Below are positions 11,296-24,959 of a stretch of 64,000 bases of DNA, piece by piece. The stretch's first letter is position 1, and every line of letters starts with the position of its first letter. The DNA lies in the NCBI GenBank assembly GCA_003117195.1, contig BDSI01000166.1:107110-171109 (forward strand). Direction: 5' to 3'. The DNA comes from Eudorina sp. 2006-703-Eu-15. Its lineage: Eukaryota; Chlorophyta; Chlorophyceae; Chlamydomonadales; Volvocaceae. Below the pieces are notes generated by a model. The model was given only the letters and a program-made list of their open reading frames with translations. It searched no databases and was not told the origin of the DNA. A program made the translations under genes and the position numbers.

Positions 11296-14200
11296 TTATT
11301 GGACAGGAACCCTGATGCCGATGACGACCTTCGTCACCGCATTCGTTCCAACGTTTCCGTCAGACATACATCTCCAGATCATCGGGCCCTACCTCTGGAG
11401 ACAATTACCCCCACCGCATTATATCATGGTACAAGCTTGCTTGTATGATAGCTTCTGACAAACGGAGCGGGAGTTCGACTTACTGCATGTTGTGGTCGGG
11501 AATCGCAGATAGACCCCGCGCGTCGGAACTCAACCACACTTGAAGCGGAACAGCGCACCGCGCGCCGACCGCCCGCACGCGGCCCAGCACCAGCCCCAGC
11601 GGACGCACGTCGCGAACCGCAGGCCAGGACTTCGTGTACTCGGACCGGTCCGTCAATGCGCCACCGGGCGCCACTACTCCAACATATCTTCGCCCTGAAC
11701 CAAACTTCATAACCAAATAGCCTCGTCCCCCGCCCGCACGCCCGGCGTTCAGCGTTCAGCGGTTAGGATTGCCCCCACTAGGATTTGCCCCCACCGTTTG
11801 TGCGTGTGTTACCACACACTACGTACGTGGATGACGTTGGGTAGCCACAGCAAAAGGCCACCCGCACATGTTGGCAAATCTGGTGGATGGATGAATGACC
11901 GAATGAGTTGTTCCGGCGTGCGGACGACTTGTATGTAGGATCATTGCTGGTGCCTGCCTGCCAAGCAGGACCCGGAAAGACCCGGGGCCCCGCCGACAAC
12001 GCGACGACTGAAGAGGCACCCGCCCAGCACCGACCACCGCTGGCGCGTCAAGAAATGTGCATCCAGCGGGGCACCATTGATGAGTAAATGGCCTCAGGCC
12101 ACATACCCAGTACGCGCGCGTATGCGCCGGATGCAGCCAACGCCGAACAAGCAAGGGGCGGAAACGAATGATCGCCGTCTTCTGCTGTCGGCGTCCTAGA
12201 AAGGCGTCCTAGAAAGGCGTCCTAGAAAGGCGTCCTAGAAATCTTCACGTCCAGCCAGTCGGCCTCCAATCGAGCCAGCTATCGATCTACCAGAGCGCCT
12301 TTTGATCCTCCGGAAGGTCGATGTACTGAAGCACTCGACATCTGCAGGATGGACAGCGAGCAAAGCGCAGCAGACAGGCAGGACGGCAGCCCATCGACCA
12401 CAAAAGTCGCGGGGAAGCGAGCGCGCGGGCGCATGTGGCAGGCAGGAAGGGCAAGATGCTCTGCATGCACTGCTGCGTTGTAATACTGTCATTACGGACG
12501 CAGTGCGGGGCGAGCTTGAGTCACGCTTGCACCGAGCGACGTGAGCCAGCAGCGGCACAAACACCCACCTCAGATCAAGCGGGTCAACTGTTTGGCACTG
12601 CTACGTACGCCCCGCCTGCATGTCATCACGCGCCCTTGCTCTGCCTGCCTATGAAACACATGCACCACAGCAGGTCACCACTATATGATACACGCACTCG
12701 GATAGATGCTCTCTGCTCACCGTTGCTGCCAGGCCATGAGCATCGACGCGGCCGCATACTTCAGCCCATACACGTTCCGCACGGGCCTGTCAACCCAGAA
12801 TATGGGGACCCGCCCCGGGTCATGTTCGCGCTGCCGGTGCGACGACAGGGTCTCCCGGTTGAGCTGCTCCAGGTCGTCGTAATTGACGTCGTACAGCTTC
12901 AAAGGGTCCGTCGAATGACTGGAGGCTTTTGTACCCGTGCCGGCAGCCGCGTCGTCGTCCTGCAGGTGGGCGACCATTCTGAGTGCGAATGCAACCAGTG
13001 AGCAAGCGACGACCATACATTCCGGGAGGCAGGTATGCATGACGCACTCAATCAAGCCATTACGTACGTACCCTGGGGCCTGAGCCTGAAACGGACGGAT
13101 GAGCGGCCGGGACGGAACAACATTAGCATGTGCTAATACAACGCTACGCCAATGCATGCACACATATGCGCCCTCGCTCCGCTCGCTCGTATGTACGCAC
13201 GCGCGCACTGCACGCACCCGAAACAGCCGCAGAATCATCTCCGATGACGACCGCCCCCGCAGCGGCGTCGTCAACCCCTCGTGCGAGTAGTGCCGGCGTC
13301 GCAGGCGGGCGAACTCAACGGCCAGCATCCCCCGGCCCTGATCCACACCGTCATGCTGCAAGTTCATCAAACAGTCTGCGCGCACATGCGCATGCATGAC
13401 ACAAGAATGCGTGTATGGCGCGGTCTTGGTTTTGCGGTTTCGGTTTTGCAGTGCGTGTGTATGTGGCGAGGAGGCTATCACCCTCATCACCGATGTCACC
13501 GATGGATAATGACCCCATGAATAATGCATTGTGTGGAATGCAGGCTACGTGCAATACGTTCACTTGTAGTATAGTAAGTAGAGCACTGCGATGCTTACGA
13601 CGTACTGAGAAATAAACCCTCCCGACATACCAGTATGAACGTGCACATACATTGCTGCTGGCCAGTTACTGGTTAATAATATGACGGGTCGGTCCCATGA
13701 GCCGCTCGACGGTAACTGTTACTGCAACGGCCAGATATATTGACACGGAGAGCCGACCTGTACCTCAGCTCAACACATAATAACAGTGGCACTTCCCCAC
13801 GCGCGGCCATGGCACCAGCGAGAATAAACATGGATATGTGGATCGACACACGCACCTTCCGAGATGAAACCCGTCCACTCGCATTGCATGTGCCCGAGAT
13901 CGTCGCCAAATGGAAGCACCGTCCTTTGGGTGTTGATGTGGTCCCATGGAATCCGCATTTCGGCGGTGTGATAACACGGCTTGACCTTGCACCCTTTGTT
14001 CAGCACCTGCCACGCACCGCAGCCGCACGCAACAGCATTACATCCATTCTCAAATGATGTAAATGCCCGAGTGCTATCTATCTGATGACGACCACGCACC
14101 GCTCTTCGCCACCTAACCATGCATACCTCATTCGTTTGCTTGTTCCTGCATGCATGTGCCAGACTTGTTCGCCTATATAAACACACATATGTGCGCGAGC

Positions 14201-17200
14201 CAGTAACCTCGCTCATGACACAGCATACATCGATCCCGCCCGAAACAAATGCGCACGTCAAGCAAACGCAAACGGCGGTATATATCCACCACGCACGCAG
14301 TAGGGTAGGTAGCCAGCAGGCGGATACTGGGGGACGTACGTTTTCCCCGATCCAGATAGCCAGAGCAATCTTTATCACCTTCGTCCTGGACCACAAAGCC
14401 AGTTATGTACAGTCGGCGGTACGGATCTCAAACCATGAAATAAACCATCTGTTCGTGCATGGTTCGGCCCTGCTGGACGTACTGACGCCAGCTGCGGTAT
14501 GCATCGACCGGTAGGTACTCACCCACTCTGCTCCACAGGGTGCCGCTGGCCAGGCAACAACGCCGCCCAACGCCACCGCCAATTGCGCCAGGCCCTGAGC
14601 AGCCTGCACAAAATCTTCCTTTGCTGCATGGGTATGTGCACATACGCGCGCGGGGCGACGGAGGCAAATAAAAATCACACCTACCGCAGAACATAGCACA
14701 CATATATACCGACACCCGTCAGCAGGGTGCGTGAGTGCGCGATGCATGCATGCGTCCGTCCGGCATGCAGCAGCGCATCTCAACCTCAATCGACGGCTGT
14801 GCCGCCGCTTGAATGGACAGAATGAAGGCACGCGGGTGGTAGGTGCAGATGTAAGGTGCCGCTCCCCTGGCTACCTGCTGCCCTGCCCTGCTATCATCAT
14901 TCCGTACCTCCGGGGCCTCGTCGCGCCCCGGCATTATCGCGCAAAACAAAACAATCAGTTACGGTCGCCGTAGCGCCGCGGCGCGAGTTGCTGAATTAAC
15001 TTTTCGAAGGGTCGCGCAAGATTGCAGAAAAATCCCCCGCTGCCCCCTCGTTCAATCGTTCATATACGTCATAGGTTCATAACGCCCGGCCGCCGCACGC
15101 CCTAACACTTCAAACAATGTTGCCCCTTTCGTACGAGTGTACGCTTGTTGGTATTCGCCTGAACCCGCAGCACGCAGCAGCTGCAAATGATTTATTACTT
15201 TTATTTCGACAATAATTATCCTTAGCTATCCTTCTCGACAGCAGTAGTCTGCGCGAGCGTAAGAATAAATCCCAGCAGAAGCCCTGCGCGAGTTCAAACA
15301 ATATTCATTGCAGTCTTCTTACAGTTGCGCGACTTAAAAAATACCAATTTAATGGATCGAGGGGTGCACGCACGGCGATACCCCGGAGTCAGGTACGGTT
15401 GTCAGGCATTCGCGCGGCATGCACTTACTGACAGTGGACCTTATGGTCCCCGGTGTGTACGCCACAACGAGTTGAAGGTCAAGGAGCCGGTCCACCTCCC
15501 CGCGCATGAATGCTTCATAGCTGGGATAGTTGGCAAAGAACGCTCGCGAAGGGGCCCCAGCTATCCTGCGTGCACGTTAGGCCGATCCCCGATTAGTTCA
15601 TATGCATGTACGTAATAGTACGGTATGTGAATAAACAACCAAGGTAGGCAGGGCGGCTCTACGTACATACATACAGCGGGCGAGACAGAGTGTGACAGCA
15701 GTAATCAGCGCGCAGCAGGTTCGGCTGATAACAGCTGTGACGGACAGCCGGGCACCACTACTGCGTGTCACGACAGGTATCTTAATCACCAACTGCTTGA
15801 TGACTACAGGGTGGGCAATTCATTGTACGTCGCTTAATCGTCGCAGAAGGTAGATAGGCGGCCAGTTGCTTGCTGAAGCCGATAACTACTCCCAAGTCAG
15901 CTGAGTCCGATTGTGATCTGATCCACCCGCGACATTGTGTGCAGTTATGCGTTCTGTGGCTGCCGTACATAACAATGCCGGAGATATATCGATTATTAAG
16001 TTGATCTTACTTGGTGCAAATTATAAATGTATGCGAGGTGGAACCTTCGTGGCCCCGTTCGGCAGTCCCAACTGCTGTTCATACCCCACGCACGTCTAGC
16101 CCCCTGCCTGGAGCGCCATCTATTTCTGGCAGCACTTCACCTCAATGCCTGTACGGTCCCTTGCAGTTTCGTGCGACCCCATCCACCTTGTTTGTCTTCG
16201 CGGGTATTTAGGTACGGGCGTTTGGCGAGCACGCAACAGCGCCAGAGGAACCCACGCACCTGGCCGCCACTCGCCAGTCGTAGTGGCCCGCCGTCTGCAG
16301 CGGCACTGTCTTGACGAAGTCCCCATGGTACATCCCGGCGTGAATGTGGCCGACAGACTGCACGCACGGAGATATATATTGCAGGGTCTTTGTGCACGAG
16401 CGATTTACATTCCGTCATACATAATACAAACATTGTGTGGCCAGAAAAATTACCAAAAATACTCAACTCCATTATCAGCCCTATTATTACCCCTATTATT
16501 CACTTTATTGTATGTCAACCCCCGTTAGTGTTTTCGCACCTGAATCCTGGGCGGGTTGAGGTGAGTGTGCCAGAAGCCAAGGCGGCCGGTCAAAACCCAG
16601 TTGCTTTCCATCCAAGCTCCGCCGACTCTCCCGTCACCCAGCGCTAATATTGAAAGCGTAGGTTCCGGCCGGATACATCCGTGCTCGGCGGAGGGAGAGA
16701 CAGGTTGCCCATCACGCCAGGCACACCAAGAATCAAGCATGAAGCATGAGGATGGATGGGGTGGAGCCATATCAATGGCCTGCAACCCCAAGCATGGGCA
16801 TAAATCACAGGCAGGCCACGCCACATGGCTGCTAGCCTAGATATGCATGGGTTGCTTGCTTGCATGCTCGAGCAATTTACTTGCCCCGCCCGTGTATGTT
16901 CGGCAAAAACCACAACTGGTGCGCGCCTACCTACCTACCTACCTACCTTCCTACCTACCTCCTAAACCATCGGCTGATCTGCATACCTATCCCAGGCACT
17001 TCGCTGATTGCCGCACTTACGCATGGCTAGGAATCCAAACTGCTCAGGAGTAACTTGCTTAGCCGCGGCCTCGGTCGCAGGATCGTCAGGATCTGGAGGA
17101 AGAGGTACGCCTGTGTACACGCACGATATATATACACGTGTGCATGTTAACATCTATCTATTCTTGCACTCGCGAAGATAGCTGCAGGCACGCAAGGTCC

Positions 17201-20200
17201 ATGCATTTTCAAGGCTGCTTGCAGATCGGCTTGCAGATCGAAGGTGTCTTGGTCATGCGATGCGCGCCGCATCTATTCAAGTAACAGCGCCGCCAATTCC
17301 GCCGCCTTCGTTATGGGTTGTTACATCAGGGGCGGCTCGCCGAGTCACCGCGCAGGCAGGGGGGACTTGCAGCCATTGCACGCACTAGATACACTCACCG
17401 AGGTCCTTGAATGCCTGTCTGAAAGCCAGCGTGAAGGGCCCGATGTTCTGATTGAATGGATAGCTGCCAAACTTGTTGGGCCATTGCCTACCTGCAGGCG
17501 CCGATTGACGTACGTGCAATTGTAATGTTAGCACGGGCTGCTGACATTATTCCTGCAGCCTGGACAAGGTTTTGTGCAAACGGTGTAGTCGCGGTGTTCC
17601 GGCCCCTACCTCAACACTCACGCAGCGCAGCAACCCAACACGAAAGTGGCGCAATCAAGCACTTATTAACCGAATAACCGGATGGGTGTGCAACAGTGCG
17701 TCTGTAACGTCGTAGGGCAACCAGTGCCATGGAAACGGACCGGCGAGCGATGAGGGCCGCCAGGTCCAGGACTGCGGACGGGACCCCTAGGCCGCCAATG
17801 GATGCTGAAGGGCTAGCCGCCCGGCGGGCAGTGGCGGACTTTTGGAGCCGGCTCTGCGAATTCGCAGAGCTGGGAATACCAATGAAGGGGTGGTCGGCGA
17901 TGGGGGTTACACACCCCATCTTGAAGGTGCAGGATGGTCGTCTTGTGTGCCGTGACCCGGTTCCGTCAGGCCAGGCTTCTTCACCGAAGCCCAGTGGGCG
18001 TTCCGTAGTAATGGGCCGCGGGTGGACGGGGCACTGACACGCTCAACGGCCCGGTGGCGCCATCGCTAGGTTTGGGGGGTATATTTCGGCCCGGTGGGAC
18101 CGTACGGGCAGGCCCCTGATGGTGGCTGGCGTGCCCCGTGGCTCTCCAAGACTACGGGCCACCGATGACCCGCGGGGTCCGCTGTAACATCCTTAATAAT
18201 AATAAGTGATAGCCGGATCCAGCTAATCCGCATCCGGACCCCTGTCGTACGCTTTTACACCCTGCTGGTCCTATCGCGCTTATCGTGTACGATGCGTGGC
18301 GCCGGGGTGCGGCGCTGGTTTGTGCGTGCGCAATTACTTGCGGTTCCGAACTGGGTCAGTTACACGTGTATGCCTGTCGTACCACCAGCTACGTGCGAAT
18401 ATATCGGCTGCTGTATGTGGGGCCCAGAAATAAAGCCACGGCTCGGTCGATCGAGGGGAATGGCATATATATAAGCATCCGAGTGCTTAATCGTATTGGT
18501 TGTGCTATGCCTCCAAATATGTACCACTCTGCCCGTCGCTTGCTTGCCGTATTCATCTTTGCCCACCTCTTGCCCACGCACTTATCGACGGACCTTTGAT
18601 CACTCACCAAAGTGAGGCATCCTCATGAGCGCTGACGCGATGGTCACGTTGGGGCGTGCACGGTCACAGTCAAATGGCTCATGGATGTACTCGCATGTCG
18701 CATTCACCAGCTCTCCCTGCACCGTGTAGGTCTACGTACGTACATCGCGCGCATGTGCGAACAAACGTGTGTACGTACAATTACACGTTCGTTTGAGTTC
18801 GTTCTGTCAAGTAGCCGGCGGTTGACATTATTATAATCATTATGGCGCTCTCGGCCATCCATCTAGTTTCCAGTATCAAGAACACCGATCGACCAAGCCA
18901 CGCATGCGCACTCGTACGTAAGGTAGCCCAGGGTTGTCGTAATGTAATGATGCCACCCGATGTCCGTGTATGTTTGCGTGCACCTACATACCAATGCATG
19001 CACAGCAGCCCTTTCCTCCCTCCCTCCCTCGCGCACCTCGTCAACAAAGCAGCTGGCCGGGGGACTGTTAATCAGCAAGAAGTCCTGTGGCGTCCATGAT
19101 CGACGGAGTGAAGCGAGTTTGGGTGCGCACGTACAGCAGTGGCAAAATAGATACTAAACGCAACACATAAAGCGCTATCTACGTTTGCATTCAACAAGCT
19201 CGCCTATATATAACTACGGTACGTAAAACGAATACCGAAGGTATAGATATATATAGATATCAATCTAGCTCCCGGCGGCCAGCAGTGCCATACATGCGGC
19301 GATAGGTGTATGTCACAGTGATGAGATTCAGGTAATGTTTCAGAAAGATTGCGCGCGGCTGGATGGTGCATCTTAGAATGTCAGACACCAATTGCAACAA
19401 CATCTTACAGCAGCAACAGCATCGATGACGAACGACGTCAGTAACACAGGATCTTGATGGGTAATACATACAGCCATTTCCGTACGTGGGGTTTTTAACT
19501 GACCTCCGCGTCGCGCACTCCAAGGACTTGGGCTGCGACGGGATCATCCCGAATCATGCAGTTCATGATGCCAAATTGTGGCCTTCCCGTGAGTGTGTTC
19601 CAGAAAGTATCGGTCAGCATGCCCTGATCCATGGCTGCGCAGTCAACCAGCTCGGGGTTTTTCTCTGCGCGCGCGCGAAGTAATAAGCCAGCAACAGGTC
19701 ATTTGTACGTACGTATGAATAATGTAATAAAGTAAATGCGCGCGATTCGCGGCGGCACAGCTGTCACTTCGCGGCGGCTGCAGGTCACTTTTAGTGGAGA
19801 CGTTCGATGGGCAAATTAGCTAAATCAGCAATATGGCAATTCATTTGGCGACGGAATGAAGCGAGAGCACACCTGGATGGATCGATTATTTCCGGGTTTC
19901 TTCAGCAGGGGGTTTTCAGAGACGGGCGGGTCTCTTAAAACTGCCATACGCGTTGCCGTGCACGCAAAACGTGTTCTCCGTACGTACGCCACTGGCAGTG
20001 TGCATACTTAAGAACGACCTAAAGCTTTAGCGAGGTCGTCCAGAGAAGCGAGGCAGGTGTTTTTCTTGTTAGATGGCGCTTTTGAGACCTACGTAAGGAG
20101 CGCCAGCCCTCCCTCGCTCCCTCCCGTACTTTGTCCAAAACATGACCACACACTCACCAAGCGTGGGTGAGATCCCCGTAACAGCACTTGCATCCTCCGA

Positions 20201-22685
20201 CCAGCGAACTGCATTCACATACACACGCATCACCGCCGCCGCATTTGCGCACAAGATGCAATAGAACATAACGGTTCGTTGATTATGTTGTACGTATCTA
20301 CTGTATGTGATATTCCCATGCGTGTATAGGTATGCACACATGCAAGGCAGGGTAACTGGCTGGTAGGTGTACCGAGTGCGTGAAAACTCGCTCGCTCAGA
20401 AATTACTGCATTATATATAGTGCAAGGCACTGTTGTTTGCGGCGGCGTAGTCTGCTGCTGCTTCGTTGCTAGTTTATTGTACATGTACAATTCACGCGTG
20501 TGGAGGATTTCAACTCTATCTCCTTTCAGCCACCTAGCTGCCTGGTGCTGCACGCATCCCATCACCTGCCTGCCCGATGCACAGCCTCGTACATGAGCCA
20601 GAGCGACGGGCCGCGTGATGAGGCGTTCTGCGTGCGTGCGTTGCATGAGACTCACCAGCCGCCCAGCCAATAATGCGTGCCGCCCCCGTGAAAAGTACAC
20701 ACACACATGCATATAGGGGCGCGTGCGCGCGTGTATATACAGTGCATGAATGCATCGATGTATGTACGCTCGTGCGTAGGAGTTATGAGACGCCCATCCG
20801 CCGAGGACATCTGCTGCCTAAAAGGCATGACACACCAGCAGCAGTCTACCCGCGAGGTCGCCCGCTTATGGTTATTATGGCCCCCTACGTAATATACGTA
20901 ATTTATTTGAAAACCGCAAGAGGGCCAGCGAGCAGCAGCTAGATAGCAGGTTATTGCGGCTCCACACACTGTTTCGGTGTGCGGACAGAGATAGCCTTTT
21001 GATACATATACCGCCCGCCTAACCCGCCACCACACCTACCTGGATGTACATGAAACCGCTGTTGATGCAGCTCCTGCACTCGGCCTGGGCGAGCATGTGG
21101 TAGGCGCTCAGGGGTGGCTGCTTGACCCGCCAGTACCAGTCATCCAGAACCAACACGTCCGTGTCCACCGACATAACGTTGTACCCCAGCGCCACGGCGC
21201 GTGCTGCGCGGCCGCAAAATGAAACACACACATCAGCTGTCGTACCGCCATGTATGGCTAGCCATGTGCGTGTTTATGACGTGCAAGTAAGGACGAGCAC
21301 AACGAACGTGCAAGTATGCATTCACGCACGCTTACGTATTACTTGCACGTTCATTCGCTGTTGTGCAGGGACAGTCGGGCAGTCTGACTCAGGAACGTCG
21401 TTTGGTTCTTGCTACCTAGTAAGGATAGCAATAAGAACTGCGTGAGCGAGGTCACGGAAGCATATATGGCCACGTGCGTGATGCCTGCCATCGTGGCGGC
21501 AAGCAAGCGAGTAAGCCCAGGAAGCAAGCAAGCCTGGGAACGAAGCCATGGTGTGAGCCCGGTGCCCTGGCATCCGCGGGACGGATGAGCCTTTGGGTCG
21601 TACGCATGGGAGCCATGCATGAGCAATACGCACGTAAAGCGAGCAGGTGCGTCTGCTGGAGACGAGTGGCCGTTGCTAGCTTGGCGAGGTAGGCGAGGGG
21701 CCCAGTCCTACCGCCGTGTGTCTCTTACATACTTGGCAGCGTAGCTCACCCACTGTGAAGAGCTTCTGCCACGTGGGCAGGAGGCCAAATGGCCGCCTGA
21801 AGTACTGGAACCCCGACGGGTAGGGTTCGCCACTGCTGCACACACGCAAGCACGTGCATTGGTAACACATGTGAAGGAAGCCATCAATCGCGACATAATC
21901 GGCAAGCAGTTCGTTTTTGTGCCCCGATACGCACAGTAGCGACCATGCATACGTACATTTTTGTGCGGCATTGCTTGCTTATGCATCGCGGCTGACGAAG
22001 ACACACGCACGTGCACGCCGCGCACATGCACGTGCGTAGTGTGCGTGCATCTGTATGCATCCTGATGAAGATTGGCTGCTTGATGGGCTCGGATACCACA
22101 CAGCAGGCTGCGTAATACGCTCTACCGAAGCAAGCATGGCGAACGAAGGCGTTCCGCGCGCTGCGGCCGCAATAACTCGCCTCGGGTTGGTACTCGTGGC
22201 GGCCCCGCCCCTGTAGGTCCCTATAGGTCCATATACACATGTACGTACCGTTCGTCCGTTGTGGCATACGTTCCACAGCTGAGGTGGCCCTGTTCGCTCA
22301 CAAACGCTGAGAAGATTTGCACGAGGCGTTGACATTGCCGCGGCTCCGACATGACGGGCAGTACGTGACCGTACCCCGCAGCGCCCCGGATCCGGGCGAT
22401 GAACTGCGCCATCTCAGGAATGCGCGTGTCCGTTGCTATGATGATTTCCTTCTTGTACGCCGTTGCCGCAAGGGCCCCCTTGAGCTGCGCCGCAGTGTCC
22501 ACGGGTCCAACATAGCCCCCCACTCGCCCAATAGAGCAGTACTCGCCTCCACGCAATTCGCAAGCGAAAGCGATGAATTGTTTGAGTGGATGGTGAGAAT
22601 GATGGAGAGTGGCGTGAGGCAGCTGGGCGCTCACTGCTGCGAACGCAGCGGCTACCCCGAATAAGGCCAGGTTCCTGTTCACCAT
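11296..22685 (-). CDS. Secreted GT77/XEG113-like glycosyltransferase, 21-exon model
   Basis: The start at 22685 gives a signal peptide (MVNRNLALFGVAAAFAAVSA). Exons: 22685-22249, 21832-21750, 21203-21040, 20771-20656 (acceptor uncertain), 20569-20496, 20208-20158, 19664-19504, 19084-19037, 18731-18608, 17491-17399, 17110-17021, 16643-16540, 16357-16260, 15565-15429, 14623-14523, 14385-14340, 13993-13856, 13375-13218, 12959-12721, 11687-11484, 11371-11296. All phases agree and the sum is 2742 nt (913 residues plus stop). The N-terminal half has ALGYNVMSVDTDVLVLDD (DxD metal and nucleotide-sugar site), INSGFMYIQ and CAAMDQGML, the order seen in nucleotide-diphospho-sugar transferases of GT77 (RRA, XEG113). 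A second region, VQAAQGLAQLAVALGGVVAWP then IPWDHI, resembles the C-terminal part of XEG113. Family members arabinosylate hydroxyproline-rich glycoproteins in the Golgi; that role is inferred. It is longer than Arabidopsis XEG113. Confidence 0.75.
12190..12242. repeat. 13-bp tandem repeat, 4 copies
   Basis: Four perfect copies of GCGTCCTAGAAAG inside the glycosyltransferase intron between the exons ending at 12721 and starting at 11687. Confidence 0.95.
17729..18215 (+). mobile_element. LINE-like 3' fragment nested in a glycosyltransferase intron
   Basis: Plus-strand sequence inside the minus-strand intron 17492-18607. It encodes RRAVADFWSRLCEFAELGIP and GWSAMGVTHPIL, closely paralleled by RRAIADFWGRLHGFAQLGLP and GWTSMGPFHPFL at 31.7 kb. 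Downstream a GC-rich stretch ends near TAACATCC followed by AAT repeats, like the tail of a non-LTR element. A diverged copy of the tail sequence (GGCCCCTGATGGTGGCT, here near 18112) lies on the minus strand near 63.7 kb. Identification as LINE rests on this shared motif and tail, not on a visible RT core. Confidence 0.5.
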
Positions 22686-24959
22686 ACTCCAATGTTGTCC
22701 AGCCTTAACCTAACATCGTTTAATTAAGAGCTTATGCATTGTTACGGACCAAAACATGATTACATTGACAGTCAGCATTCAAAAAGGTTTAGTTCAGGCG
22801 GGCACGGTCATCGATTGGCTTAATACGTGTATTGTGTAAATTGAAAAGGAAGAACACGCTTGGCGTCTCTGAGTGTAGTCGTGCTGCTCGTCCTGTGGTC
22901 GTAATGCCTATAGAACATGGTGCTAACGCTCCGATAGGAAAATATTGCGCCTTACCTGAATCATTTAATCAAATAGTAACGGAGAATATTCGACCACAAG
23001 CTCATCACCAGATAGGTTTATTTCGCGCACGATTAGGCATCCATACATCAATAAAAAGGTTTTAACTACTCTTCCATTGGTGTGTTGCTTTTTAAGGACA
23101 TTTTTTCAGCGGTAGACAGCGGCGGATCCGCCAGAACTGATCAGCACCGTAAACGAGTAAAGTGCCTCTCAGTTGCCCTCTGGAATGACGCAGTTGCAGC
23201 GGCACTGTTGCCGGCTATCGCAGGCGCACACCTCCTCGTCGCGCCACCTCGCTATGTTTTGACGAGTTTCAACTATCTACTGCCGTACTTATCACGCCGG
23301 ATCACGCCACCTGCGGTAGCAACAACTTCGGAATAGGAGAACTCCATGGGGACAGGCTAAAGCAGCAGTCTCGCGTCCCAAAAATCCGAAACACATAAAT
23401 CTGAAGGGCCCATCCCAACGGCCGTAGTTAAGAGGCGGGCGGCCAGAATTCAGGAAATGGTCGTATCTGCATCTTCAGTGCGTTATTGTGCTTTGCATCA
23501 GTTATGTTGCGCTCGCGCACGTGATCAATGTAGACGCATGTGGCTGCTGGCCGGGTTTATTCTCCCGGGCTCGAACACCAATGCCGTACCGGACTCAAGG
23601 TATGGCAAACGTGCAGGTGACGAAAACCTTCACCCCGACGTACAGCATCCGCATCCGAGGACGACAACCCACAGCATCCGCCTGTGCTACCTAACAGAGC
23701 AGTCGAGCGGCGTCCCATGAAGTTGCTTCCTTCACAGCAGAACAGCTACTTTCCGGCTACTTCACGGACTACAGTGGGCCCCTCTGGTCATGGATGACAT
23801 CCGGTGACAGCCGCGGCCTCGTCACTACGCGCTGCAAAACAAATCCACGCCACCGTGGCGCACCGACCAGGCTCCATCCACAAGCGCACCGATGCACGCC
23901 TCGCACCCGCGTGTCACCCAGACGGTAATCACCCGTTCACGGGGGCCAATTACAACCACGGATAAAGTCCGCGCAGGCGTCGTTAGCCACCACGGCACCC
24001 ATGTAAGCGCACTTCCTCCAAGTTGTTAAGTCGCCGGCTGATCCAGTTCACAATCCGCCGGCGGAGTATAACCCCCTGATGACTCTGGGTCTAGCGCCCG
24101 CCCGCTCTGCGTTGGATGACCCATCCAGCACAGCGGCTACTGCACCCTGCCATTCCCCACGAATGTCGGCAACCAGGCCGTGGAGGGCCGTCAGGGTCGG
24201 TCCGTCCGCGCCTGGAAGTCATGTCGTCCCCCTGGGGGCCAGGTTGTCAAGAACTCAATTGTCGCCCCATCCGTCCTGCACCGGCGGGTGCCTTCAAGCC
24301 CCCTTGTGCGCAGCAGCTTCCTGGAAATTGCCAGCCGTGCGTGGATCCAGCCTCACCACGCCGGGCGGGCCACACTCTGCTGGGTGCCGGCTTCGGAGGC
24401 GGCCTCCTCGCGCCTGCAACATGTATGCAGTTCAGGCCAGCGTCGCCAGTGCTGCCCCTCGACTGCGTCCTCGGCCGCCCGATGCCCCAAGACGGCCGTT
24501 AACGCCACAGGGTGACCACCTCGGACCACCAGTCCCCGGGTGCATATATGGACATCATCCCCCGTACATGCCGGGATCGATCCAAGCAAGGGTTGCTATG
24601 TATTTGGCACGCGCTCTCGTCTGATCCGTAAGAGCGCTTTGCACGTCATTATGAGTGCAGGGCCAGCAACTTGTACGACACTTATTATATTGGCACATCC
24701 CTCCAGCCGAGCTGCAAACGGTCGGGCTACTGATTCCAACGGGGGAGGCGCTCCGGATGGTGACCGTCGGCGGGGTGCCGTGGACAGAGCAACATTCCAC
24801 AGGTTCCGCTCGCATGGCATGGTGCGCCGCACGAGCATGGGCGACCTTCGTGCACACATGACTGCCATGGCGCTCGCGCGGGGCCAGGGCGTTGGGGGGA
24901 CTGGCGGCAATGGGCCGAGCTAGACCGGCGCCTGGTAGGCCTTCGGGCAAAGATACCAG
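22686..24959. other. Region without a recognisable intact gene; degraded repeats
   Basis: It starts upstream of the glycosyltransferase start and should hold its promoter. From about 23.7 to 24.05 kb the sequence is a diverged copy of 63.4-63.6 kb (shared CGCCACCGTGG and GGATAAAG words in the same orientation). Short open frames at 24.0-24.6 kb look like broken transposon coding sequence. No confident gene. Confidence 0.5.
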
